A stretch of DNA of 64,000 nucleotides from Aquilutibacter rugosus (GCF_036541335.1 NZ_JAZHBO010000001.1:434001-498000), one strand, 5' to 3'. Positions 27,121-38,954 are shown, numbered from the stretch's first letter. A program made the numbers and translations. Notes: a model not told the origin generated them from the sequence alone.

Positions 27121-27147
27121 AGTGGCATCACTGCATGTGATGCCACT
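27121..27147 (-). terminator. Stem-loop between exported peptide gene and receptor gene, distal copy
   Basis: Perfect 10-bp inverted repeat AGTGGCATCA / TGATGCCACT with a 7-base loop, 22 bases after the peptide stop. On the minus strand it is followed by only TTTG, so it is a weak terminator, a mRNA-stabilising end or an attenuator. The same position holds a strong terminator in the other cassette. Confidence 0.6.
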
Positions 27148-27168
27148 ATGGCTGCGACACCGCAACAC

Positions 27169-27369
27169 TTATTGTTGGGCACGCTTATCGTTAGAAATAA
27201 TTACTACACTGATAAGAGTTCGAGTACCATCAGGATTCACCTGATAGGTCGCTACCGTACTTGTACCATCCCCATTGTCAGTAGTAACTTTTATTGTTGC
27301 TGCCATTGCAATACCCGTGACGGCAATTAAAGCAACGGCCAGAAATATTTGATTAATAGTGCGCTTCAT
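27169..27369 (-). CDS. Short exported peptide, distal cassette copy
   Basis: 66-residue precursor with a classic signal peptide: basic start MKR, hydrophobic IFLAVALIAVTGI, cleavage after AMA at residue 23. The mature part of about 43 residues reads as short beta strands with two DG turns (NGDGTSTV and NPDGTRTL) and ends in QQ. AGGGAGGT lies about 7 bases before the ATG, a very strong ribosome site, so high expression is expected. It resembles the peptide at 31326-31538 in length, signal peptide and DG pattern. Both sit directly upstream of a TonB-dependent receptor, so a ligand, chaperone or surface partner of the receptor is conceivable. No known family is recognised. Confidence 0.7.
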   Translation of the reverse strand: MKRTINQIFLAVALIAVTGIAMAATIKVTTDNGDGTSTVATYQVNPDGTRTLISVVIISNDKRAQQ

Positions 27370-27381
27370 CTTACTACCTCC

Positions 27382-27576
27382 CTAATTTGGATTATTACAG
27401 TTCTGAACAGGACTGTAAGATGTCAGGGTACCCCCCCCTTTTTTCTGTAGTTCCGAGATCGCTGTCACGCATTTGTCCGATTGGAAATATTCTCGCATCC
27501 CCGTCGCGTCAATCGTCGCTATGCAAGGTGGAGCAGCGAAGAAAACAAGAGCACACAAAGAAAAAACCCCGCACAA
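27382..27576 (-). pseudogene. Remnant of a small exported protein, cut off by the rRNA terminator copy
   Basis: Open frame of 64 codons that begins inside the duplicated rRNA terminator. Its 3' part looks like real protein: hydrophobic LCALVFFAAPPCIA, then a ~45-residue tail with two cysteines (SDKCVTAISEL and VQNCNNPN). However, the only possible starts are TTG codons in or next to the terminator stem, there is no ribosome site, and the signal-like part lacks basic residues. The best reading is a gene whose 5' end was replaced when the 5S/terminator block was joined here. Its TAG stop overlaps the ribosome site of the following peptide gene, so the two were probably once translated together. 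Confidence 0.4.
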
Positions 27577-27594
27577 ATCTGTACGGGGTTTTTG
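27562..27594 (-). terminator. Duplicate rRNA-operon terminator
   Basis: AAAAACCCCG / CGGGGTTTTT stem, followed on the minus strand by TTTTTTC. It is a near copy of the terminator after the intact 5S gene at 31754-31787; two loop bases differ. It would stop transcripts coming from the lipoprotein gene. Confidence 0.85.
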
Positions 27595-27601
27595 GTGTAA
27601 A

Positions 27602-27703
27602 TGTCCAGTGATGACCTACTCTCACATGGCAAAGCCACACTATCATCGGCGCAAGAGCGTTTCAGTTCCGAGTTCGGGATGGGATCGGGTGGTTCCACTC
27701 TGT
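27602..27703 (-). pseudogene. 5S rRNA pseudogene, 5' end missing
   Basis: About 100 bases match the intact 5S gene (31797-31911) with only three differences. The 3' arm of the terminal stem (GTCATCACTGGAC) is intact, but the 5' arm GTCCAGTGAC is replaced by unrelated sequence, so the terminal helix cannot form. It lies between the lipoprotein stop and the duplicate terminator and is not preceded by 23S. It is a by-product of the duplication that created the two receptor cassettes. Confidence 0.85.
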
Positions 27704-27727
27704 TAGTGAATCAAAGCCGCTTCATGT

Positions 27728-28948
27728 TTAGCCCGGTGAGAATGATCCTTTGATCTGCTCGGCCTCTTTAATGACTTTCTTCACACCGGCTGGAGGGCAA
27801 TACCTGAGCTCTTGCACATCCAGTGCAACACCGGAATCCGACTGATCATCCAATAGGCCTGTGAGCGGAGGCAGAAGATTGCTGGAATATAGACGTTCAA
27901 CGCCAAGTGCAAATTTGTTGGAACCTACAACGAGCTGCCAATCCGCGCCCGGAGCTTTTCTAGCGATCAGATAGCTGGAGCCAATGTCTCCTGACGCCCA
28001 TCGCAACTCACCGGTACATGCGCTGGAATCGAATGAGCCAAATATGACTTTCCGATCGCCGCTAATACGCAACCCGCCTGTTGCTGCAACGATGTCCATG
28101 CCAAGGGAATGACCGATTAGGCGGCCATTTTCGGACCTGATCGATTTCGCAATCAGTACCCACGGCTTATCAAAACGCCAGTTCGCCACCTCCATGCTCT
28201 TGAGCAACCCTAGTGAAAACTCGATCGGAGGACTTCCAGGGGACTGTCGGTAGGAGGCAAAGTTTTCAATGACGAACTGCACACCATTCATGCGTGCCGA
28301 TGTTGATGGCAACACCGTAAACGGAAGCGTCAGGTTAATGCCGAATCCATAAGGCAGCACTTCGCCTTCGTTGAATCGAATGTCCTCCAATTCAACTCCT
28401 GTGCCCTGAGGTATTGCTCCGGACAAACTGTTGCCAAGGTACGCGCGAGTGTCAGAGCTGTTCGCGCGTGTACGAATTTTCATTCCGCCGCCGCTGTCAA
28501 CAATCCGCCGCAAGTCATCCTGCGTCAATGCATGTACTTCAAATGCCGGGAAGAAAACTGTGCTGCCGCCGCGAGACCGACGGTCAATTTGAAGCTGAGC
28601 CCACGATGCGAGATCGTAGTCCTGCAGGTAACTGAGTTCCTGCATTTTCGTACAGAATTCCACGACGTTCGCTGGGAGCTTGTCAGCCTCCTCTGCACAG
28701 GTAATCGCAGAGGAACGTGCACTACCCGCGTCACCATTAACACTCGCATGAAGCGCGTTGAGTGCAATCGGGTATTTTTGATAGGTATTGTCGGCGTTAG
28801 TAATATTGGTATCGGTAGGAACAGCCAGCGCATTCTCCAAGGTCAACGCGATCGGCGTGTCAGTCCTGTTCAATCTGCCGCTTGCGCATCCACTCACCGC
28901 GAGTAATGCAGCAATAAGGCAAGCTAGCCGTATTTCGCATATTTTCAA
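27728..28948 (-). CDS. Lipoprotein encoded with the proximal TonB-dependent receptor
   Basis: 406-residue predicted lipoprotein. Hydrophobic LACLIAALLAVSGC puts the lipidated cysteine at residue 21. The rest is a soluble, mixed alpha/beta protein without a known motif; four cysteines (TCAEEAD, FCTKMQ, SACTGEL, YCPPAG) could pair in the periplasm. The start is TTG 28948, which overlaps the receptor stop as TTGA, with GAGG nine bases upstream: strong evidence of translational coupling. Receptor-coupled lipoproteins such as SusD or surface lipoproteins help capture ligands, but this protein shows no SusD repeat, so its job is inferred from position. The distal cassette has no such gene. It ends 24 bases before the 5S pseudogene. 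Confidence 0.75.
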   Translation of the reverse strand: MKICEIRLACLIAALLAVSGCASGRLNRTDTPIALTLENALAVPTDTNITNADNTYQKYPIALNALHASVNGDAGSARSSAITCAEEADKLPANVVEFCTKMQELSYLQDYDLASWAQLQIDRRSRGGSTVFFPAFEVHALTQDDLRRIVDSGGGMKIRTRANSSDTRAYLGNSLSGAIPQGTGVELEDIRFNEGEVLPYGFGINLTLPFTVLPSTSARMNGVQFVIENFASYRQSPGSPPIEFSLGLLKSMEVANWRFDKPWVLIAKSIRSENGRLIGHSLGMDIVAATGGLRISGDRKVIFGSFDSSACTGELRWASGDIGSSYLIARKAPGADWQLVVGSNKFALGVERLYSSNLLPPLTGLLDDQSDSGVALDVQELRYCPPAGVKKVIKEAEQIKGSFSPG

Positions 28949-31212
28949 TATTGATACCTCATAGTCAAGCTTAAGCTCATCGGCAACTTGGTTCTATCGT
29001 AAATAGATGTGTACTCATCGTTTCTCGCGAAGTATCGGAACCCATGCATACTCCCCGCAACCGGGCCGGCGATTTCTCCTGTTACTGTGAGCTTTGGCGT
29101 CGCCAGCCACGAGATTCGCGCACTCATATTTGTACTCTGTCCGCGCTCTTTGTATATCCCCGGGCCGCCATAGGACTTACTCCCCTTCACAAACTGAAGG
29201 TCGAGACCGCCACTGATTTCCTTAAAAACAACTTCTGCGCCGACCGTTGCAAAAAAAGGATTTTCACCATCAATGCCAAGATTGGAGTCAATTCCGTCAA
29301 TGTGTGATTTGCTTCGAATCATTGTGTGGGAAAGTGTCAGAGCATTGCCTTCGCCTGCTAAAGGAAGAACGTACTTGATACTCCCGGACATAGATAACAC
29401 CTTGGCCGCAGGGAGGTTTATTGCCTGCGAGACCCATAAGCCATTCTGAGATGCGATTATTTGCGCGATGCCATCGTCGATTCTCTTGGAACTCAACCGC
29501 AAGGTTGTATCCAACCGCGCCGTTAACTTCTTCTCCCAGGAAAGCACCGCACTGTCAGAAACGGATGCCTTCAGGTCAGGATTTCCGATCGTCCATGCTG
29601 TGAAGGGGCGGTTGTTCTCCAGAAATCCAGGAAGCGAACTCGTACCCAACTGTGAGAATCCAGGTGGGCTATGGATTCGAGCAAAGTTCAATGAGAAACG
29701 ACCATCTTCCTTGCTTTGGTAGGCGATATTAAGCGAAGGTGTAAGTCCGTGTCCCTTGAAGCCGCCAACGACTCCGGTGCCATCGATGTGCGCAGGTTCG
29801 ATATCCCAGTTTGTGTACCGCAAACCAGTATTGAGACCTAATCGTTCGCCAATCGAGTGGACCAATTTGAAAAACACGGCTCCGTCGCCTCGTCGGGCGA
29901 CGGTGCTCAAACCTTTTTCGACAGGATCTTCCGCGGAACCGCCATTGACAAAGGAGTGGCTGTCCCACGTTGTATCCTCAAGTGAAACGCCAGCACTTAA
30001 TTCTGTTCCTTTCCGAACGCGGTACGTTAACGTGATGTCCCCGGAATTCTTAGTCTCAGCTTCCGATCCGCGACTGATGCTTAAGCTTGGCGTGTTCATG
30101 AAGCTTGTAACACTGTCCGAAGTGCGATCCGTTTCAAGTCTGGCAACGTAAAGCTCCAGATCCAAATTTTGGTTGAGGGACTTACTCCATTTTGCTGCCG
30201 GTGCCGCAGACCGTGAGCTACTTCGGCTGGTTTGCACGTCCGAGATCAATCCTCGGCTGCGAAATAAGGGATAGCGGTAGTCATTAATGAAGTTGGTTCG
30301 CCCATCATAGCCTGTCAGAGACAATTGAAGAATCGACGAATCAGGCAACACCCTATTCAATCGCAGCCAGACATTGCGCTGAATCATGTCAACGTTCGTT
30401 ACTTGCTCATCTTCAATGTCTTCGAAACCGTCGGACAATGTAAACGCGCTACTGCGCATGCTACTTTCGTTGTTTTGCCATGATCGATGAAGTGTTGCAT
30501 TCGCACTGAATGAATTCCCCCCCTGTCCCACGGCATTCATCGATCCGAACAAACTAATACCTGATTCCGTGCCTCCGGATACGGTTACTGCAACGACTGG
30601 GTTTCTTTTGAGTATGCGGCGCTTTAGAACAATGTTAATCGAGCCGGCCAATCCCTCAGTAGCCTTATCTGCCTCGGCGCCAAACATTATCTCGATATAT
30701 TCAACTTCTTCAGGCCGCAGGTTTCTTAGACTAAATGTAGGTGGTGGCTTCTTTCCATCGACCAAGAGCTGAGTATATGAGTCCGGCAGCCCCATGATGG
30801 ATACGGAACCGTTAACCACAATAAGACCCGACTCACGCCGTAATACATCGAGTACTGACTGATCCAGAGGATTCGACAACTTGTCCGAGTCAATGTACGT
30901 CTTTGTCCTATCTCTAGTCGCCTTCCCACGTACCGCGACCTTGCCGACCGATTTCGTAGGAAGTTGGCTTGAAGTCTCTCCATTCTGCTTCGGTGGTTCA
31001 CCTTTTGCACGTGAGGCTTCGTATGACTGAACCATTTCATCTACAATTTTCGCAATTTGATCCTCGCTGAGCCTATCTCCCATTTGTTCGCGGACCTGAC
31101 GCTCAACTTCACGACGGTGGGATTCTCTCGACAAGTCCTGGGCGCCAGCGTTGCAGGCAATTGTTACTGTGACAACACCGGCCCATACAAGATGTTTAAT
31201 ACGCTTTTGCAT
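28945..31212 (-). CDS. TonB-dependent receptor, proximal cassette copy
   Basis: Outer-membrane TonB-dependent transporter of 755 residues. Signal peptide (HLVWAGVVTVTIACNAGAQ), then a charged helical stretch (EVERQVREQMGD, IAKIVDEMVQS) and linker, VGKVAVRG as possible TonB box, plug domain with SVLDVLRRESGLIV, SIMGLPDSYTQLLVDGKK and VEYIEIMFGAEADKATEGLAGSINIVLKR, then the barrel ending in RYQY. The helical N-terminal stretch is shared with the receptor at 24749-27040, and the two align along their length but are clearly diverged. No ribosome site precedes the ATG. Between it and the upstream peptide gene stands a strong terminator, so it is made from read-through or its own promoter. The lipoprotein gene overlaps its stop. 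Confidence 0.87.
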   Translation of the reverse strand: MQKRIKHLVWAGVVTVTIACNAGAQDLSRESHRREVERQVREQMGDRLSEDQIAKIVDEMVQSYEASRAKGEPPKQNGETSSQLPTKSVGKVAVRGKATRDRTKTYIDSDKLSNPLDQSVLDVLRRESGLIVVNGSVSIMGLPDSYTQLLVDGKKPPPTFSLRNLRPEEVEYIEIMFGAEADKATEGLAGSINIVLKRRILKRNPVVAVTVSGGTESGISLFGSMNAVGQGGNSFSANATLHRSWQNNESSMRSSAFTLSDGFEDIEDEQVTNVDMIQRNVWLRLNRVLPDSSILQLSLTGYDGRTNFINDYRYPLFRSRGLISDVQTSRSSSRSAAPAAKWSKSLNQNLDLELYVARLETDRTSDSVTSFMNTPSLSISRGSEAETKNSGDITLTYRVRKGTELSAGVSLEDTTWDSHSFVNGGSAEDPVEKGLSTVARRGDGAVFFKLVHSIGERLGLNTGLRYTNWDIEPAHIDGTGVVGGFKGHGLTPSLNIAYQSKEDGRFSLNFARIHSPPGFSQLGTSSLPGFLENNRPFTAWTIGNPDLKASVSDSAVLSWEKKLTARLDTTLRLSSKRIDDGIAQIIASQNGLWVSQAINLPAAKVLSMSGSIKYVLPLAGEGNALTLSHTMIRSKSHIDGIDSNLGIDGENPFFATVGAEVVFKEISGGLDLQFVKGSKSYGGPGIYKERGQSTNMSARISWLATPKLTVTGEIAGPVAGSMHGFRYFARNDEYTSIYDRTKLPMSLSLTMRYQY

Positions 31213-31274
31213 TCAAATTCGAAATAATTGATCCAGTTCTACAGTGCGGATATGAAAACCTAACACAAAAAACA

Positions 31275-31303
31275 ATGGTGGCACCACACATCGGTGCCAC
31301 CAT
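31275..31303 (-). terminator. Rho-independent terminator between peptide and receptor genes
   Basis: Perfect 11-bp stem ATGGTGGCACC / GGTGCCACCAT with a 7-base loop, followed on the minus strand by TGTTTTTTG. It lies 22 bases past the peptide stop and 63 bases before the receptor start. It should give much more peptide mRNA than receptor mRNA. Confidence 0.8.
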
Positions 31304-31325
31304 CAATAAAATCTAAATTCAGACT

Positions 31326-31538
31326 TTACTGCTGCTGCTTTGGTGGATTAACCCTTGGTGCTGGAACAGTGTAGGTGTAGTAGCTGATGACTTTACCGTT
31401 CTCATCTGTTGTGTACACAGTGACCGTCTTGGAGCCATCAGGATTGTTTACGGTTTGCGTGATAGTACCGGCAAACGCAACACTCGCAACTAACGCTAGG
31501 CTGGTCGCGAGCAGTATTTGTTTAAACTTGTGCTTCAT
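31326..31538 (-). CDS. Short exported peptide, proximal cassette copy
   Basis: 70-residue precursor: basic start MKHKFK, hydrophobic ILLATSLALVASV, cleavage after AFA at residue 23, leaving about 47 residues. The mature part has the pattern TITQTVNNPDGSKTV with a later DENGK turn, a Tyr-rich strand (VISYYTYTV), and a Pro-rich end finishing in QQQ. GGAG lies 8 bases before the ATG. A TTGACT element with TATTGT 15 bases later lies upstream (about 31590-31617) and may be the promoter, though the spacing is short. It is a paralogue of the 66-residue peptide at 27169-27369. It is neither cysteine-rich nor double-glycine-leadered, so it does not look like a standard bacteriocin. Confidence 0.72.
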   Translation of the reverse strand: MKHKFKQILLATSLALVASVAFAGTITQTVNNPDGSKTVTVYTTDENGKVISYYTYTVPAPRVNPPKQQQ

Positions 31539-31753
31539 TGCGTAATCTCCATGTTGTCTTCTTAGATTTCAGTGCGCATTGAAGTTTGAACAATAGCTTT
31601 ACCCTCCCCCAGTCAAGTACAAACGTCACAGTTTGCGTGGTTGCATAATATTTTGCCCAAGTGCGGTACTTTCTAGAACCTAAGGTTACAATCACTCGCT
31701 CGTCTAACTCGAAAGCGCACTCGGGCTTTTCTGCGGGCTGATGCCGCACAAAG

Positions 31754-31787
31754 AAAAAACCCCGCACATTTCTGTACGGGGTTTTTG
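31754..31787 (-). terminator. rRNA operon terminator
   Basis: GC stem CCCCG / CGGGG flanked by A and T runs (AAAAACCCCG / CGGGGTTTTT), starting about 10 bases after the 5S 3' end. On the minus strand it runs GCGGGGTTTTTTC. Confidence 0.9.
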
Positions 31788-31796
31788 GTGTAAATG

Positions 31797-31911
31797 TCCA
31801 GCGATGACCTACTCTCACATGGCAAAGCCACACTACCATCGGCGCAAGAGCGTTTCACTTCCGAGTTCGGGATGGGATCGGGTGGTTCCACTCTGCTATT
31901 GTCACTGGACA
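31797..31911 (-). rRNA. rrf: 5S ribosomal RNA
   Basis: Terminal stem GTCCAGTGAC at the 5' end pairs with GTC...GCTGGAC at the 3' end. Internal blocks CCCATCCCGAACTCGGAAGTGAAAC and GCGCCGATGGTAGTGTGG are standard for gammaproteobacterial 5S, written here in parts. Ends are placed from the stem and may shift by a base or two. It follows the 23S gene by about 150 bases. Confidence 0.95.
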
Positions 31912-32045
31912 AAGCTTGATTGACGGACGCGAGCAGCCGGTTGCGCTCTTGCGCACCCACGGTGCCGTGTTGCGTCCCGTCAAAAGGGGTTGGAATGTAG
32001 CGTTCGTTTTGGACCTTGCTGCGCACGCGTCGCGAGCCAAGGCCA

Positions 32046-32058
32046 CTTGAGGTTATAT

Positions 32059-32065
<7 letters not shown>
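32046..32065 (-). other. 3' arm of the 23S processing stem
   Basis: Twenty bases that are the exact inverse complement of 34931-34950 on the other side of 23S. Paired in the primary transcript they form a long duplex, the usual RNase III site that frees pre-23S. Confidence 0.85.
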
Positions 32066-34930
<2,865 letters not shown>

Positions 34931-34937
<7 letters not shown>

Positions 34938-34950
34938 ATATAACCTCAAG
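34931..34950 (-). other. 5' arm of the 23S processing stem
   Basis: Exact inverse complement of 32046-32065; pairs with it across the 23S gene to form the RNase III substrate. The remaining spacer up to tRNA-Ile (34951-35341) shows no further gene. Confidence 0.85.
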
Positions 34951-35341
34951 CAGCCTCGACTTGCGTCAAAACCCCCAAGATCATACGTCTCGTCCATCCT
35001 GCTTTTGTCCAGGAGGACCCCGTGTGTGTCACCACACTCGGGTAGAACATATAACGACTCAAATGTTGTTGAACGTGCACTTCACTTCGATCCGATCCGC
35101 CCTATAGAGAACTCATAAATGAGAGGGAGAACCAGAACGTCGCGTTGCGCCGTTCGCCTTAGCCTCACGACACGTATTTGCAGACAAATGTCTCAAAACG
35201 CTCGCTACATTCCAAATTTTCAAAGATCAAACCCGGGCCTCAACGCCCAAGGCTATCTAAACTTTTAATTGCATGCTGAATGTCTTCTTCCGGCCACGCC
35301 GTTTTCGCTACTGCCATCAAACCCGTATACACCGGTTCCAA

Positions 35342-35418
<77 letters not shown>

Positions 35419-35441
35419 ATTCGCGGAAATCGCACTTGAAG

Positions 35442-35517
35442 TGGTGGAGCTTGTCGGGATCGAACCGACGACCCCCTGCTTGCAAAGCAGGTGCTCTCCC
35501 AGCTGAGCTAAAGCCCC
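35442..35517 (-). tRNA. alaT: tRNA-Ala (TGC)
   Basis: 76 bases including an encoded CCA. Starts GGGGCTTTAGCTCAGCTGG; anticodon loop TTTGCAA gives TGC. It precedes tRNA-Ile in the transcript, i.e. order 16S-Ala-Ile-23S, the reverse of the Ile-Ala order in E. coli and usual in Xanthomonadales. Confidence 0.96.
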
Positions 35518-35526
35518 AGAAGACAT

Positions 35527-35552
35527 CAGGAAATTTGTGCGGACATCTGGCA
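35527..35552 (-). other. 3' arm of the 16S processing stem
   Basis: 26 bases that pair with 37257-37282 in the leader; 24 Watson-Crick pairs and two G-U pairs. Duplex for RNase III cleavage of pre-16S. Confidence 0.85.
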
Positions 35553-35572
35553 GGCGGAACCTGCCGGTCTCT

Positions 35573-37119
<1,547 letters not shown>

Positions 37120-37256
37120 AAGTTTGTGTTGACCGAAGTCAACGATTTGTTTCTTGTGAAAGAATTCGTCAAGGCTACCGATTACTCGCTTGCATATTGC
37201 TTGCTTGAATTGATAGGTTCTTGTTGAACGTCTTTCAAATGGACAGTGTTGCCACT

Positions 37257-37282
37257 TGCCAGACGCCCGCACAAATTTCCTG
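37257..37282 (-). other. 5' arm of the 16S processing stem
   Basis: Leader sequence complementary to 35527-35552 just past the 16S 3' end. The leader also has a boxA-like TCTTTGAAA (37291-37299) immediately upstream, expected for Nus-dependent antitermination, and a small hairpin GTTGAC-TTCG-GTCAAC near 37129-37144. Confidence 0.8.
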
Positions 37283-37373
37283 TTGCATGCTTTCAAAGAC
37301 CGAACCGTAAGCCTCAGCGCTTTCCGGTTTGTCGCTCCGTAAACATTTGCATGTTTGCCGAAGTGAGCCGACT

Positions 37374-37401
37374 ACTATACACCGCTTTTGGCGAGTGTCA
37401 A
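37374..37401 (-). promoter_or_regulatory. rRNA operon promoter P2 with UP-like element
   Basis: -35 TTGACA (37396-37401), 16-base spacer, -10 TATAGT (37374-37379). An A/T-rich block directly upstream (about 37402-37430, TTTTGAAAAATTTTTCG) resembles an UP element. This is the strongest promoter I see in the window. Confidence 0.85.
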
Positions 37402-37478
37402 CACCTTTTTTCGAAAAATTTTTCAAAAGCTGGTGCTTGTTGCCGGTCCCCGTCTGCATCTCAGCAGGTGGGTCGGCC

Positions 37479-37507
37479 AGTATATCGAGCCTTTTTCAGG
37501 TTTGCAA
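37479..37507 (-). promoter_or_regulatory. Candidate upstream rRNA promoter P1
   Basis: -35 TTGCAA (37502-37507), 17-base spacer, -10 TATACT (37479-37484), about 105 bases upstream of P2. It lies in the tyrS-16S spacer (37438-37589), which otherwise holds no gene. Tandem rRNA promoters are common in this group. Confidence 0.5.
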
Positions 37508-37589
37508 GCATCGGGTGAAGATGCCGTTTGGTCGGCGTTATGGCCAACTACCCCTAAAAGTGCTCGAGAGCCTATAAAAATAGGAAGCT

Positions 37590-38834
37590 TTAGCCCTTTG
37601 CCACCAGCGAAACGCGGGCAAAATTTCGTTTACCGATGGCCAGCAGACCCTCGAAACCGGGCTCAAACTGACGCTGGCTATCGCTTTGCACCACGCCATC
37701 GACGCGGACGGCGCCTTCCTTCAGCTTGCGATTAGCCTCGCCGTTAGAGGCAGACAGGCCGGCAGCCGTTAACAATGCCGGCAAACGGATGCCTTCGGCA
37801 GGGATTTGAACGGTTTGCAGCGGCAGCTGATTGAGGTCGCCCTCACCGCGTACGGCAGCGTTCCAGCCTTGCACGGCAGCATTTGCAGCCTCGGTACCGT
37901 GGAAGCGTTCGGCCAGCTCGTGTGCAAAACGCAACTTGAAATCGCGCGGATTGAGAGTGCCGGACGCGATTTGGGCCTTGGCGTCGGCGGCCTGGTCTAT
38001 AGAGATGTTAAAGCTCAGCAGATCAATCCACTTGAACATGAGATCGTCGCTGATCTTCATGGTCTTGGTGACGATGTCGATGGCGGGCTCATCAATACCG
38101 ATGTAATTGCCCAGGGATTTCGACATTTTCTGCACGCCATCGATGCCTTCCATTAAGGGCATCATGAGGACGACCTGCGGCGACTTGCCGTCGGCCTCCT
38201 GCAAATTGCGGCCCATTAACAGGTTAAAGCGCTGATCGGTGCCACCGAGTTCAACGTCGGCCTCGAGCGCAACCGAGTCATAGCCCTGTACCAGCGGATA
38301 CAGAAACTCATGAATCGCGATGGGCTGATTGGATGCGTAACGCTTGGAGAAATCATCGCGTTCTAGCATGCGGGCCACGGTCAGACGCGATGCGAGCTGG
38401 ATCATGTCGGCGGCGGTCTTGTTGCCAAACCATTCGGAATTGAAGCGCACTTCGGTGCGGTCTTTATCCAATACCTTAAAAACCTGCTGCTTATAGGTCT
38501 CCGCGTTGCGCATCACGTCGTCTTCGGACAGCGGTTTGCGCGTCACGTTCTTGCCGGTGGGATCGCCGATGCGACCGGTGAAGTCACCGATCAGAAAGAT
38601 CACCTGATGCCCGAGCTCCTGGAACTGGCGCAGTTTATTGAGCAGCACGGTGTGGCCCAAGTGCAGATCCGGAGCGGTCGGATCGAAACCGGCCTTGATC
38701 CGCAGCGGTCGACCGAGCTTGAGCTTGGCGGCCAACTCCTCTCGTTTCAGGATCTCCTCGGCACCGCGGCCGATAAGTGCCAGCGCGTCATTGACCTGAT
38801 CGTCGGTAAGGGGCGTTCCGTTGAGCTGTTGCAT
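37590..38834 (-). CDS. tyrS: Tyrosyl-tRNA synthetase
   Basis: Class I aminoacyl-tRNA synthetase charging tRNA-Tyr; 414 residues. FDPTAPDLHLGH near residues 50-61 carries the HIGH-type motif, QKMSKSLGN near 235 the KMSKS loop, and the last ~65 residues form an S4-type RNA-binding domain (GLSASNGEANRKLKEGAVRVDG). The length and HLGH type match the TyrRZ-like form found in Xanthomonadales and Pseudomonas rather than the E. coli TyrS. It is transcribed towards the rRNA operon with no strong terminator visible between. Confidence 0.97.
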   Translation of the reverse strand: MQQLNGTPLTDDQVNDALALIGRGAEEILKREELAAKLKLGRPLRIKAGFDPTAPDLHLGHTVLLNKLRQFQELGHQVIFLIGDFTGRIGDPTGKNVTRKPLSEDDVMRNAETYKQQVFKVLDKDRTEVRFNSEWFGNKTAADMIQLASRLTVARMLERDDFSKRYASNQPIAIHEFLYPLVQGYDSVALEADVELGGTDQRFNLLMGRNLQEADGKSPQVVLMMPLMEGIDGVQKMSKSLGNYIGIDEPAIDIVTKTMKISDDLMFKWIDLLSFNISIDQAADAKAQIASGTLNPRDFKLRFAHELAERFHGTEAANAAVQGWNAAVRGEGDLNQLPLQTVQIPAEGIRLPALLTAAGLSASNGEANRKLKEGAVRVDGVVQSDSQRQFEPGFEGLLAIGKRNFARVSLVAKG

Positions 38835-38954
38835 TGTTAAGTATTTGATAAATAAGGAAGATTTGCACTCCGTTCATTTGACGTGAAGGGCGCAGATCAT
38901 TAATGTTAGAGGAATTCGTACGCGAAAACCCCTTTTTTACCGCAGGATTCACGC

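Noticed and set aside
27382..27576. 64-codon frame as a third working exported peptide
   Set aside because: Its start falls in the duplicated rRNA terminator, it has no ribosome site, and the signal-like part lacks basic residues. Kept only as a remnant.
24749..31212. Peptide-receptor cassette as a standard SusC/SusD glycan uptake locus or siderophore locus
   Set aside because: The lipoprotein shows no SusD-like repeats, there are no glycosidases, siderophore genes or FecR/sigma genes nearby, and the receptors lack an STN domain.
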